A DNA stretch of 64,000 nucleotides from Roseovarius litoreus (lineage in GTDB: Bacteria; Pseudomonadota; Alphaproteobacteria; Rhodobacterales; Rhodobacteraceae), in contig NZ_FRCB01000009.1 of the NCBI RefSeq assembly GCF_900142765.1, positions 1 through 64,000 on the forward strand. Reading direction: 5' to 3'. A model generated the notes under the pieces. It was not told where the DNA came from. It saw nothing but the letters and a program-made list of their open reading frames with translations, and did not search any database. Shown here one piece after another: positions 48,053 to 56,090 of the stretch; within the stretch, counting starts at the first letter, position 1; every line of letters starts with the position of its first letter. Both the position numbers and the translations under genes were made by a program.

Positions 48053-50590
48053 ATGGTTAGCGGAAGCAAGATATTAACAGTTTCGTATGGCACCTTCTCG
48101 TGCACCCTCGAGGGATTCGATGATTCCTTCGAGACGATGAAGGCCATAGCAGAGTATTTCCGCGATCTCGCGGCAGATGATCGGTATTTCGGGGCGGAAC
48201 CTCCGACGCCGGATGCCGAGATGCTCGCGAGGATCGCCGAGCGTGAGATTTCACGCCGGGTCGACGCCTATCAGAGCGACGGCAGCATCGTGCTGCGCGC
48301 CTCGGATGCTGCGGCGCTGACCGGGTTTTCCGGGGTCCGTGCGGCGCCGAAGCCCGCGGCACCCGAACCAGCACCCGAACCAGCGCCAGAGATGACAGCG
48401 CCCGCCGCCCCTGATCCGCAGGTGCAGGCCGAGGAAAGCCCGGCCCCGGAGGCGCAAGTCGCTGAAAAGGCGGCGGACCATGCGCCCGAGCCGGTTGCTG
48501 CTACTGAACCTGAGGCCGCTGTGGCTGAGGCTCCGGTGGAAGAGCCTACGGTGGCTGAGACGCCAGCCAAGCCCGAAGAGGCCGAGGCGCCCGAAGCGCC
48601 CGCAGATGCGGTGCCGCCTGTCGAGACCGAGGAACCCGCCCGGGACGAGACAGCCGAGACCGCAGCCGCCAGCGCGCTCGAGGATAGCGCAGAGGAGGTC
48701 GCCCTTGCCGAGGGTGAGGCGACTGCCGAGGGTGACGAGATTGCCGAGGAGGCAGAGCTTTCGGACCGCGCCCCCGACGCCCTTGAAGAGCCTGAAACCG
48801 AGGCACAAAAGGCGGAAGCGCCCGAACCGCAGGCGCTGCCGGAAGCGGATATCGTCGCTCCCGCGCCGCAACAGGCCAGTGACGAAGGGGACGAGGGCGA
48901 CAGCATCGCCGCCAAGCTGCGCCGCATCCGCTCGGTCGTTCTGCAATCCGAACGCACGGATACGGGCGATGAATATACCGAGGATCAGCACGCCGAGGTT
49001 ACCTCTGATCCGCAGGCGTTCCTTGACTCGGCAACCGCCGATCTCAACGCGGCATTGGCCGAGGATGATCTGACCGAAACCGCCGCCGCGTCTGTGGCTG
49101 TGGATGTGCCGCAGGATGATCTGGACTCGATCCTTGCCCGCTTCCGCATGGAAGAGGCCGCAGCGGATGAGGCCGAGGCAGAAGAGGCTATCGAAGAAGC
49201 TGCCGAGGAAGATACCGCCGAAGAATATGCTGAGGCAGAAGAGCCTGAGGCAGAAGTGGCCGAGGCAGAGGAGCCTGCCGAAGACCACCCGGAACATGCT
49301 GAAATCATTGACGAAACGCTTGATGACGATGAGCAGCCCGAGGCCGAGTCCGCTGCTGCCCCTCTCGTTCTGTCGGAGGATAAGCTTGCGCAGCTGATGG
49401 AGGATGCGGCTTCCGCGTCCGACACCCCGCTGGAGCCGAGTGTCGCGGCGCGGCCGGTCATGGCCGAAGCGCCGCCTGATGGGGACGCGGCCAAGCCGGC
49501 CGCCGTGCGGGCGCGCGTCGTCAAGATCAAGCGCAGCAAGTATGAGGCCGCGATCGTCGATGGCTATATCGAGGAAGTCGAGTCCGACACGGACGAGCCC
49601 GACACCGGCGAACTCGACACCGACGAGGCCAATGCCAATGTCTTCAACGAGGACATCAACGACTCGACCCTCAGCCCCGAACAAGAGGCCGAGCTTCAGC
49701 GTGAACTGGCCGAGGTCGAAGCCGAGATGCGCCAGGGCGAGCGTTCGGATGACATCGACGACGCAGACGATGACCTGTCTTGGTTCACCGATGATACCGT
49801 CTACGAGATCACGGAACCCGCCACCGAGACGGCGACCGACAGCGAGGCCGATACTGACGCCGACGCAGAGCAGGCCGCTGCGGCACCGGAAATCAAAGGG
49901 CGCGACAAGCTTGCCGCCGGGGGCCCGCAGAACGATGTCAGCCGCATGTTCCAGGAGGCCGACAATCAGCGCGACGAGCCTGAATCGAACCGCCGCCGCA
50001 GCGTGATCCAGCATCTTCGCGCTGCCGTCGCTGCCACGCGCGCCGACAAAAAGGCCGGGATCGAGTCTGATCCGGGCCAGGATCAGTCGCCCTATCGGTC
50101 GGATCTGGCCGATGTCGTGCGTCCGCGCCGTCCCAACCTCGAGGGAGAGCGTGCGCGCACCCGCTCATCGCGCCCCGAGGAAACCCGCCCCGCGCCGCTC
50201 AAGCTGGTGGCCGAACAGCGGGTCGATGTGGAAACCCCGCGCGAAGCGATCATGCCGCGCCGGGTGTCGTCCAGCGACCTGCAGGCGGGGCAGATCGGGG
50301 ATACCGGCTTTGCCGATTTCGTCGAACAGTCCGGCGCGTCCTCATTGCCCGAACTTCTGGAGGCGGCGGCGGCCTATCTATCGGATGTCGAAGGGCGCCC
50401 GCAATTCTCGCGCCCGATGCTGATGGGCAAGCTGCGCGAAGTGACCGGTAGCGACTTCTCGCGCGAGGACGGGTTGCGCAGTTTCGGCAAGCTGTTGCGC
50501 GACGGCAAGCTGCAAAAGCTCAAAGGCGGGCGGTTCGCGGTCACGGATGACACCGAATTCCGCACGCAAGAGGCTCGCAACGCAGGCTGA
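48053..50590 (+). CDS. Large acidic low-complexity protein of unknown function
   Basis: 845 residues. An N-terminal block (KILTVSYGTFSCTLEGFDDS, ETMKAIAEYFRDLA, DRYFGAEPPTPDAE) and a C-terminal block (~750-845: FADFVEQSGASSLPELLEAA, SREDGLRSFGKLLRDGKLQK) look folded and conserved; between them ~600 residues are Glu/Ala/Pro-rich and probably disordered, with a basic patch (ARVVKIKRSKYEAAIVDGYI). No catalytic motif is visible. The ATG at 48053 has no good binding site. A better-placed start at 48022 (after GGAAGGATGG) opens a 12-codon frame that would join this one if one T near 48057 were removed. A similarity to CheA-type annotations in related genomes would rest only on composition. Confidence 0.6.
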   Translation: MVSGSKILTVSYGTFSCTLEGFDDSFETMKAIAEYFRDLAADDRYFGAEPPTPDAEMLARIAEREISRRVDAYQSDGSIVLRASDAAALTGFSGVRAAPKPAAPEPAPEPAPEMTAPAAPDPQVQAEESPAPEAQVAEKAADHAPEPVAATEPEAAVAEAPVEEPTVAETPAKPEEAEAPEAPADAVPPVETEEPARDETAETAAASALEDSAEEVALAEGEATAEGDEIAEEAELSDRAPDALEEPETEAQKAEAPEPQALPEADIVAPAPQQASDEGDEGDSIAAKLRRIRSVVLQSERTDTGDEYTEDQHAEVTSDPQAFLDSATADLNAALAEDDLTETAAASVAVDVPQDDLDSILARFRMEEAAADEAEAEEAIEEAAEEDTAEEYAEAEEPEAEVAEAEEPAEDHPEHAEIIDETLDDDEQPEAESAAAPLVLSEDKLAQLMEDAASASDTPLEPSVAARPVMAEAPPDGDAAKPAAVRARVVKIKRSKYEAAIVDGYIEEVESDTDEPDTGELDTDEANANVFNEDINDSTLSPEQEAELQRELAEVEAEMRQGERSDDIDDADDDLSWFTDDTVYEITEPATETATDSEADTDADAEQAAAAPEIKGRDKLAAGGPQNDVSRMFQEADNQRDEPESNRRRSVIQHLRAAVAATRADKKAGIESDPGQDQSPYRSDLADVVRPRRPNLEGERARTRSSRPEETRPAPLKLVAEQRVDVETPREAIMPRRVSSSDLQAGQIGDTGFADFVEQSGASSLPELLEAAAAYLSDVEGRPQFSRPMLMGKLREVTGSDFSREDGLRSFGKLLRDGKLQKLKGGRFAVTDDTEFRTQEARNAG

Positions 50591-50615
50591 CTGCCAACCC
50601 TGCGAACCCTGGGGG

Positions 50616-50650
50616 GCGCCCGGTCGGGATCATATCCGGCCGGGCGCTTT
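50616..50650. terminator. Terminator between the acidic-protein gene and the aldehyde dehydrogenase
   Basis: GCGCCCGG (50616-50623) and CCGGGCGC (50640-50647) form an 8-bp stem followed by TTT on the plus strand, between convergent genes. Confidence 0.6.
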
Positions 50651-50666
50651 GCGTTTCGCACAGGTG

Positions 50667-53015
50667 TCAGGCGCCGTAAGGCAGCCAGACCGTCTTGATC
50701 CGCGTCGCCTGCTCCAGAAAGTCGGGCGCCTCGCCCTGTGGGCCGAGCCAGTCGCGCGCCTTGGCGTTGTTCACCCATGTCCGCTTGAGGCTGGCGGCGC
50801 TGTCGGTTTCGATCCGCCCCGACAGATCGGTCGAGGAAAAGCACCACAGCGCATCCAGATCGGCATGCAGCGCCAATGTCGGCGCCAGATCGGCATGACA
50901 GCCGGTCAAGACGTTCACCACACCGGGCGGTATGTCCGAGGTTTCAAGAAGCTGGACCACATCCAGCGCCGCCAGCGGAAACGCCTCGGACGCGACAAGC
51001 ACCGCGCGGTTGCCCATCGCAAGGATCGGCCCCAACACAGACACCAGCCCCAGAAGCGGCGCCTCATCCGGGCAGATCGCGCCGATCACGCCCACCGGTT
51101 CGCGTAGCGCGAGCGTCATGCTCGGCTGTGGCACATCCAGAGCGCGTCCTGCGGACTTGTCCGCGCGCGCGGCCCATGTGAACAGCCGCGAAATCGCGGT
51201 CTCCACCTCGGCCATGCCTTGGTCTTCACCGGCCAAGTCATTGATCAGGTTGGCAAAATAAAAGGTCCGGGCCGAAAGGTTCTCGGCCATGAAGTACAGG
51301 ATTTGTGCCCGGCTGTGCCCGCTGCTGCGGGACCATCCCGAAGCGCCCCGCGCCGCCTCGACCGCGTTGCGGATGTCCTTGCGCCCGGCGACCGGCGCAT
51401 GACCCAGAAGCCTGCCCGTGCGATCATGCACCGCCCGGCTATAGCCGCCATCGGGCCGCACCTGCTTGCCCCCGATATAAAGCTTTCCGGTGCGGTCGAT
51501 CAGCGGCTCCGCCGCTGTCGGCGCGTCTCCTGTGTCTTCGAATGGCTCGACCGGGCGCAAGGGCGCCCCAGAAACATTCGGTTGCGTATAGTCCCGAAGT
51601 CCCTCCCATCCGCCATCCCGGCCAAAGCCGCTTTCCCGCATGCCGCCAAAGGGTGCGGCGGCGTCGAACATATTGGCGCCATTCACCCAGACCACCCCCG
51701 CTTCGAGCCGCCGCGCCACCTCGAGCGCCCGCCCGATGCCTTCCGACCAGACCGACGCCGCCAGCCCGTAACGGGTGTTGTTGGCCATCTGCACAGCCTC
51801 ATCCACCGTGCGGAACGTGGCCGAGACCAGAACCGGCCCAAAGATCTCTTCCTGCATCAAGGGGTCCGACGGGGCGAGGCCCGTGATCAGAGTGGGCGCG
51901 TGATAACACCCCTCCGGCACCGCGCCGGCGCTGAACGCCTCGCCGCGTGACCCGGCGATCATGCCGGCCACCCGGTCGCGTTGAACAGGGTGCACCATGG
52001 CGCCGATATCGGTGTTCTTGTCCATTGGATCGCCGACGCGCAGCTTTTCCATACGCTTGCGTATTTTATCATGCAGCCGATCTGCGATGCTCTCCTGCAC
52101 CAGAAGGCGCGAGCCGGCACAGCAGACTTCGCCCTGATTGAACCAGATCGCATCCACCAGCCCTTCGACCGTCGAATCGAGATCGGCATCGTCGAACACC
52201 AGATAGGCGGACTTGCCCCCCAGCTCGAGCGTGAGGGCCTTGCCACTGCCCGCCGTCACTTCGCGGATGCGGCGGCCCGTGGCGGTCGATCCGGTAAAGG
52301 CGATCTTGTCGATGCCGGGATGCGCGGTCATCATCTCGCCCACCTCCGCGCCGCCGGTCACGATATTGACGACACCGGGCGGAAGCCCCGCCTGCTGGCA
52401 GATATCGGCGAAGAGAAGCGCTGTCAGCGAGGTCCATTCGGCGGGTTTCAGCACCACCGTGTTGCCTGCCGCAAGCGCCGGCGCCACCTTCCAGGCCAGC
52501 ATGAGCAAAGGGAAATTCCAAGGGATGATCTGCCCGCAGACCCCGATTGGCGCGCGGTCCGGCATGTCCGATGCCATCAGCTGCGCCAGCCCCGCATGGT
52601 GATAGAAATGCCGCTGCGCCAGCGGGATATCGACGTCGCGCGCCTCGCGGATCGGCTTGCCATTGTCCAGCGTCTCGAGCACCGCGAAAAGCCGGGCGTG
52701 TTTCTGCAAGAGCCGCGCCAGTGCATAAAGATGCCGCGCCCGCCCATGCCCACCAAGCGCGGCCCAACCCGGCAAGGCGTGCCGCGCGGCCGCCACCGCC
52801 GCATCCACATCCTGTGCGGTGGCCACGGTCAGCGTGGCCAGAACCTCGCCTGTCGCGGGGTTCATGGACTCAAGCCCGTTGCCCGGTTCGGTAAAGCTGC
52901 CGTCGATGAACAAACCAAAGCGGTCGCCCTTGTCCACCAGCCAGGCCAGCGCCTCGGCAGCACTCTCGGGGGCGTTTGCATACGGCATCGTCTGGTATAG
53001 CTCTCTGACTGTCAT
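50667..53015 (-). CDS. Two-domain aldehyde dehydrogenase, second domain non-catalytic
   Basis: 782 residues. Domain 1 (~1-480) is a complete NAD(P)-dependent aldehyde dehydrogenase: ICGQIIPWNFPLLML, TGSTATGRRIREVTAGSGKA, catalytic Glu in LTLELGGKSAYLV, catalytic Cys in NQGEVCCAGSRLL (~297). Domain 2 (~530-782) repeats the NAD-domain half (REPVGVIGAICPDEAPLLGL, PPGVVNVLTG) but has no catalytic half. It follows deoC by 36 bases on the same strand, so it probably oxidises the acetaldehyde made by DeoC. GGGAG precedes the ATG. Confidence 0.85.
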   Translation of the reverse strand: MTVRELYQTMPYANAPESAAEALAWLVDKGDRFGLFIDGSFTEPGNGLESMNPATGEVLATLTVATAQDVDAAVAAARHALPGWAALGGHGRARHLYALARLLQKHARLFAVLETLDNGKPIREARDVDIPLAQRHFYHHAGLAQLMASDMPDRAPIGVCGQIIPWNFPLLMLAWKVAPALAAGNTVVLKPAEWTSLTALLFADICQQAGLPPGVVNIVTGGAEVGEMMTAHPGIDKIAFTGSTATGRRIREVTAGSGKALTLELGGKSAYLVFDDADLDSTVEGLVDAIWFNQGEVCCAGSRLLVQESIADRLHDKIRKRMEKLRVGDPMDKNTDIGAMVHPVQRDRVAGMIAGSRGEAFSAGAVPEGCYHAPTLITGLAPSDPLMQEEIFGPVLVSATFRTVDEAVQMANNTRYGLAASVWSEGIGRALEVARRLEAGVVWVNGANMFDAAAPFGGMRESGFGRDGGWEGLRDYTQPNVSGAPLRPVEPFEDTGDAPTAAEPLIDRTGKLYIGGKQVRPDGGYSRAVHDRTGRLLGHAPVAGRKDIRNAVEAARGASGWSRSSGHSRAQILYFMAENLSARTFYFANLINDLAGEDQGMAEVETAISRLFTWAARADKSAGRALDVPQPSMTLALREPVGVIGAICPDEAPLLGLVSVLGPILAMGNRAVLVASEAFPLAALDVVQLLETSDIPPGVVNVLTGCHADLAPTLALHADLDALWCFSSTDLSGRIETDSAASLKRTWVNNAKARDWLGPQGEAPDFLEQATRIKTVWLPYGA

Positions 53016-53051
53016 GCGTGTCGTTCTCCCGGCCTTGCGCGGCGCTTTCCT

Positions 53052-54041
53052 CTAGGCCAGCCCATGCCGCCAGCCTGCCGAATAGGCGCCTGTCACATGA
53101 TGCTCGAGCTGGCGCTCGATATCCCCCAACAGGGACGAGGCGCCAAAGCGGAACAGATCCGGCTCGAGCCACCGGTCGCCAAGCTCCTCCTTGACCATCA
53201 CCAGCCAGTTGAGCGCATCCTTGGCCTTGGAAATGCCGCCCGCCGGTTTCATGCCCACCCATTGACCGGTGCGCTCGTGATAGTCCCGGATGCAGCGCAA
53301 CATCACCAGCCCCACGGGCAGGGTGGCATTGACCGGCTCCTTGCCGGTGGACGTCTTGATGAAATCGGCCCCCGCCATCATCGCCACCAGCGAGGCGCGC
53401 GCGACCTGACCCAAATCGCCAAGCTCTCCGGTGGCAAGGATCCCTTTCATATGCGCCGGCCCACAGGCCTCGCGGAACCGGCGCAGCTCGTCATGCAGCG
53501 CGCCCCAATCGCCCTCCAGCACATGCCGGCGCGAAATGACGATGTCGATCTCCTGCGCCCCTGCGGCGACGCTCTGCTCGATTTCGGCCAGTCGCAGGTG
53601 CAACGGCGACAGCCCCGCCGGAAACCCGGTCGAGACCGCCGCGACCGGGATGCCCGAGCCTTCCAGCGCCTCCAGCGCCGGGCCGATCATCTCGTGATAG
53701 ACACAGACCGCGCCCACCTGCAGCCGCTCCATGCCGATGGCCTGCAGCAGATCGGCGCGCACCGGCTGGCGGGCCTTGGCACATAGCCTGCGCACCCTTG
53801 CGGCGGTGTCATCCCCCGACAGCGTGGTCAGGTCCATGCAGGCCACCGCCTTGCACAGCCACGCGGCCTGATGCGCGCCCTTGACGCTGCGCCTTGTCGG
53901 CAGGGTGGCGGCTCGGCGCGCGACCGCAGCATTGTTGATCCGCACCGACCGCACCCAGCCCAGGTCCAGCGCGCAGCCCTCGTTTCGCGGCCCGATGGGT
54001 TTGGGCGCGAGACTGGCGTGATCCTGTCCGAGGGTCTTCAT
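53052..54041 (-). CDS. deoC: Deoxyribose-phosphate aldolase
   Basis: DeoC splits deoxyribose-5-phosphate to acetaldehyde and glyceraldehyde-3-phosphate. The Schiff-base Lys is in ADFIKTSTGKEPVNAT, the second Lys in VGMKPAGGISKAKDAL, and the early segments LQVGAVCVYHEMIG and EIDIVISRRHVLEGDW fit. 329 residues, longer than the short E. coli form but typical of this clade. It leads an operon with the aldehyde dehydrogenase, and is divergent from sitA. Confidence 0.9.
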   Translation of the reverse strand: MKTLGQDHASLAPKPIGPRNEGCALDLGWVRSVRINNAAVARRAATLPTRRSVKGAHQAAWLCKAVACMDLTTLSGDDTAARVRRLCAKARQPVRADLLQAIGMERLQVGAVCVYHEMIGPALEALEGSGIPVAAVSTGFPAGLSPLHLRLAEIEQSVAAGAQEIDIVISRRHVLEGDWGALHDELRRFREACGPAHMKGILATGELGDLGQVARASLVAMMAGADFIKTSTGKEPVNATLPVGLVMLRCIRDYHERTGQWVGMKPAGGISKAKDALNWLVMVKEELGDRWLEPDLFRFGASSLLGDIERQLEHHVTGAYSAGWRHGLA

Positions 54042-54121
54042 GGCTGATCCGGGAAAAACATGGCGACGCCGCCAGCGTTACACGGCGCCACGGGCTTGGC
54101 AAGCGGGCCTGATCGCGGTTC

Positions 54122-54148
54122 TGCAAATGAGAATAATTCTCAAGTGCA
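54122..54148. promoter_or_regulatory. Fur/Mur-type operator upstream of sitA
   Basis: A near-perfect 27-bp palindrome: TGCA (54122-54125) ... TGAGAAT (54128-54134), central A, ATTCTCA (54136-54142) ... TGCA (54145-54148). The 7-1-7 core has the form of Fur-family boxes. In Rhodobacterales the Fur homologue Mur controls manganese uptake, which fits a SitABCD target. The operator abuts the -35 hexamer, so binding should block transcription. Confidence 0.75.
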
Positions 54149-54177
54149 TTGACAGACCCACACCCCCACCTCATATT
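54149..54177 (+). promoter_or_regulatory. Sigma-70 promoter of the sit operon
   Basis: A consensus -35 TTGACA (54149-54154) is followed by a 17-base spacer and CATATT (54172-54177). It directly follows the palindromic operator. Confidence 0.75.
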
Positions 54178-54208
54178 CCCCTCCATGATCGCTAGGAGCA
54201 TGACCGCC

Positions 54209-55177
54209 ATGACGACCATGACACGCCGCCGGATGATCGGGGCTTCCGCCACGGCTCTGGCTTTTGCAGCACTGCCGGGACACGCCCGGACCGCACCGCT
54301 TTCCGTTGTCGCCACCACCGGCATGATCGCCGATGCCGCCCGCAACGTGGGCGGCGATCTGGTGACCGTGCAGGCCCTGATGGGGCCGGGCGTCGACCCC
54401 CATGCCTATCGCCAGACCCGCAGCGACATCGTGGCGCTCACCCGCGCCGATGCGGTGCTCTGGCATGGTCTCTATCTCGAAGCACAGCTCGAAGAGCTGC
54501 TGGTCGATCTGTCTTCTCGCGGCAAGGTCACCGCGGTGGGCGAAACCGTGCCTCAGGAGCTGCTGATCGCGCATGAGGACTATCAGGGCAAGTTCGACCC
54601 GCATGTCTGGATGGTGCCCGAGCTTTGGGCGCATGTGGTGACGGGTGTGCGCGACGCGCTGAGTGCCGCGGCCCCCGATCATGCCGCCGCCTTCGACGCG
54701 AACGCTCAGGACCATCTGGATCAGATCACCCGCCTCGGCAGCTATGCGCGCGAGGTGCTGATGACGGTGCCCGAACCCTCCCGCGTGCTGTTGAGCGCCC
54801 ATGACGCGTTCGGCTATTTCGGCCGCGCCTATGGGTTCGAGGTGATCGGCATTCAGGGCATCTCGACCGAATCCGAGGCCGGCCTGAACCGCATCGGCAC
54901 GCTTGTCGATCTGCTGGTCACCCGCGATATCCGTGCGGTCTTCGTCGAAACCTCTGTCTCCGACCGCAACATGCGCGCCCTGATCGAAGGGGCCGCCGCG
55001 CGCGGTCACGAGGTCGCCATCGGCGGCGAGCTGTTCTCGGACGCGATGGGACCGCCCGACACCTATGAAGGCACCTATATGGGCATGATCGACCACAACG
55101 CCACCACCATCGCCTCCGCGCTCGGCGGCACGGCCCCCGCCCGTGGCATGGACGGCAGACTGAGCGCGGGGCTCTAG
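54209..55177 (+). CDS. sitA: Metal ABC transporter substrate-binding protein (SitA-like)
   Basis: A cluster A-I solute-binding protein for Mn(II) or Fe(II) (or Zn). The signal TRRRMIGASATALAFAALP resembles a twin-arginine signal. Metal ligands expected in the family are seen as His in DPHAYRQT, His in FDPHVWM, Glu in AVFVETSVSDR and Asp in GMIDHNATT. No His-rich zinc loop is present, favouring Mn/Fe. ATG 54209 is 10 bases after AGGAG (54194-54198); ATG 54200 is too close. First gene of sitABCD. 322 residues. Confidence 0.85.
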   Translation: MTTMTRRRMIGASATALAFAALPGHARTAPLSVVATTGMIADAARNVGGDLVTVQALMGPGVDPHAYRQTRSDIVALTRADAVLWHGLYLEAQLEELLVDLSSRGKVTAVGETVPQELLIAHEDYQGKFDPHVWMVPELWAHVVTGVRDALSAAAPDHAAAFDANAQDHLDQITRLGSYAREVLMTVPEPSRVLLSAHDAFGYFGRAYGFEVIGIQGISTESEAGLNRIGTLVDLLVTRDIRAVFVETSVSDRNMRALIEGAAARGHEVAIGGELFSDAMGPPDTYEGTYMGMIDHNATTIASALGGTAPARGMDGRLSAGL

Positions 55178-55180
55178 GCA

Positions 55181-55978
55181 ATGCAGCTTGAACTCGCCCG
55201 CCTCGACGGTCAGGCGCCGGGCGCCGCCACCGCGCCACAGGACAGCCCCCTGGCGATTCGCGGGCTGACCGTCTCCTATGGCGAAAAACCGGCGGTCTTC
55301 TCGGTCGATGCCACGTTCCGGCCCGGCTCGATGACGGCGATCATCGGCCCCAACGGCGCGGGCAAATCCACGCTCCTGAAATCCGCCCTCGGGATCGTGA
55401 CGCCGCTTTCGGGTCAGGTGACCTCTTGGGGCCGCCCCCTGAACAGCCAGCGCCACCGCATCGCCTATGTGCCGCAACGCGCCAGCGTCGACTGGGATTT
55501 TCCCACCCGTGTGCTCGATGTGGTGCTGATGGGTCTCTACCGTGATCTGGGGCTTCTCGGCCGGGTCCGTACGCGGCATCTGGAAAAGGCCATGTCGTGC
55601 CTCTCGCGTGTCGGCATGGAAGGGTTTGCCGACCGCCAGATCGGCCAGCTTTCGGGTGGTCAGCAACAGCGGGTCTTCCTCGCCCGCGCCCTGGCCCAGG
55701 GCGCCGATCTCTACCTTCTCGACGAACCGCTCGCCGGTGTCGACGCGGCCACCGAGAAAGCCATCATCGCGGTTCTCAAGGAACTGCGTGCCTCCGGCTG
55801 CACGGTGATCGCCGTGCATCACGACCTGGCCACAGTGACCGACTATTTCGATCACGTGTTCCTCATCAACACCACCGCCATCGCTGCCGGCCCCGTGGCC
55901 GAGGCCTTCACCGCCGCCAACCTGCACCGCGCCTATGGCGGGCGGCTGGCGCAGACACCAGTCGGAACCGTCGCATGA
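55181..55978 (+). CDS. sitB: Metal ABC transporter ATP-binding protein (SitB-like)
   Basis: Walker A AIIGPNGAGKSTLLKSAL, ABC signature GQLSGGQQQRVFLARAL, Walker B LYLLDEPLAGVD and the His-loop VIAVHHDL are all present in 265 residues. The FPTRVLDVVLMGLY Q-loop region is typical of metal-uptake ATPases. It begins 3 bases after sitA; copy B of the repeat element lies between it and sitC. Confidence 0.92.
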   Translation: MQLELARLDGQAPGAATAPQDSPLAIRGLTVSYGEKPAVFSVDATFRPGSMTAIIGPNGAGKSTLLKSALGIVTPLSGQVTSWGRPLNSQRHRIAYVPQRASVDWDFPTRVLDVVLMGLYRDLGLLGRVRTRHLEKAMSCLSRVGMEGFADRQIGQLSGGQQQRVFLARALAQGADLYLLDEPLAGVDAATEKAIIAVLKELRASGCTVIAVHHDLATVTDYFDHVFLINTTAIAAGPVAEAFTAANLHRAYGGRLAQTPVGTVA

Positions 55979-56012
55979 CCGGCGCAACCATCCCAAACCA
56001 CGGCATTTGCCG

Positions 56013-56062
56013 TTTCTTCTGGCCGCAAATATCCCGGGGAGCGCGAGGGGCTGGCCCCTCGC
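56013..56062 (+). repeat. Copy B of the TTCTGGCC/ATATCCCGGGG element
   Basis: Core TTTCTTCTGGCC, AAATATCCCGGGG, AGCGCGAGGGGCTGGCCCCT. It sits between sitB and sitC and is nearly identical to copy C in the opposite orientation. Confidence 0.75.
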
Positions 56063-56090
56063 TTCTCCGCCGCTCACCCCGACGCACGGA

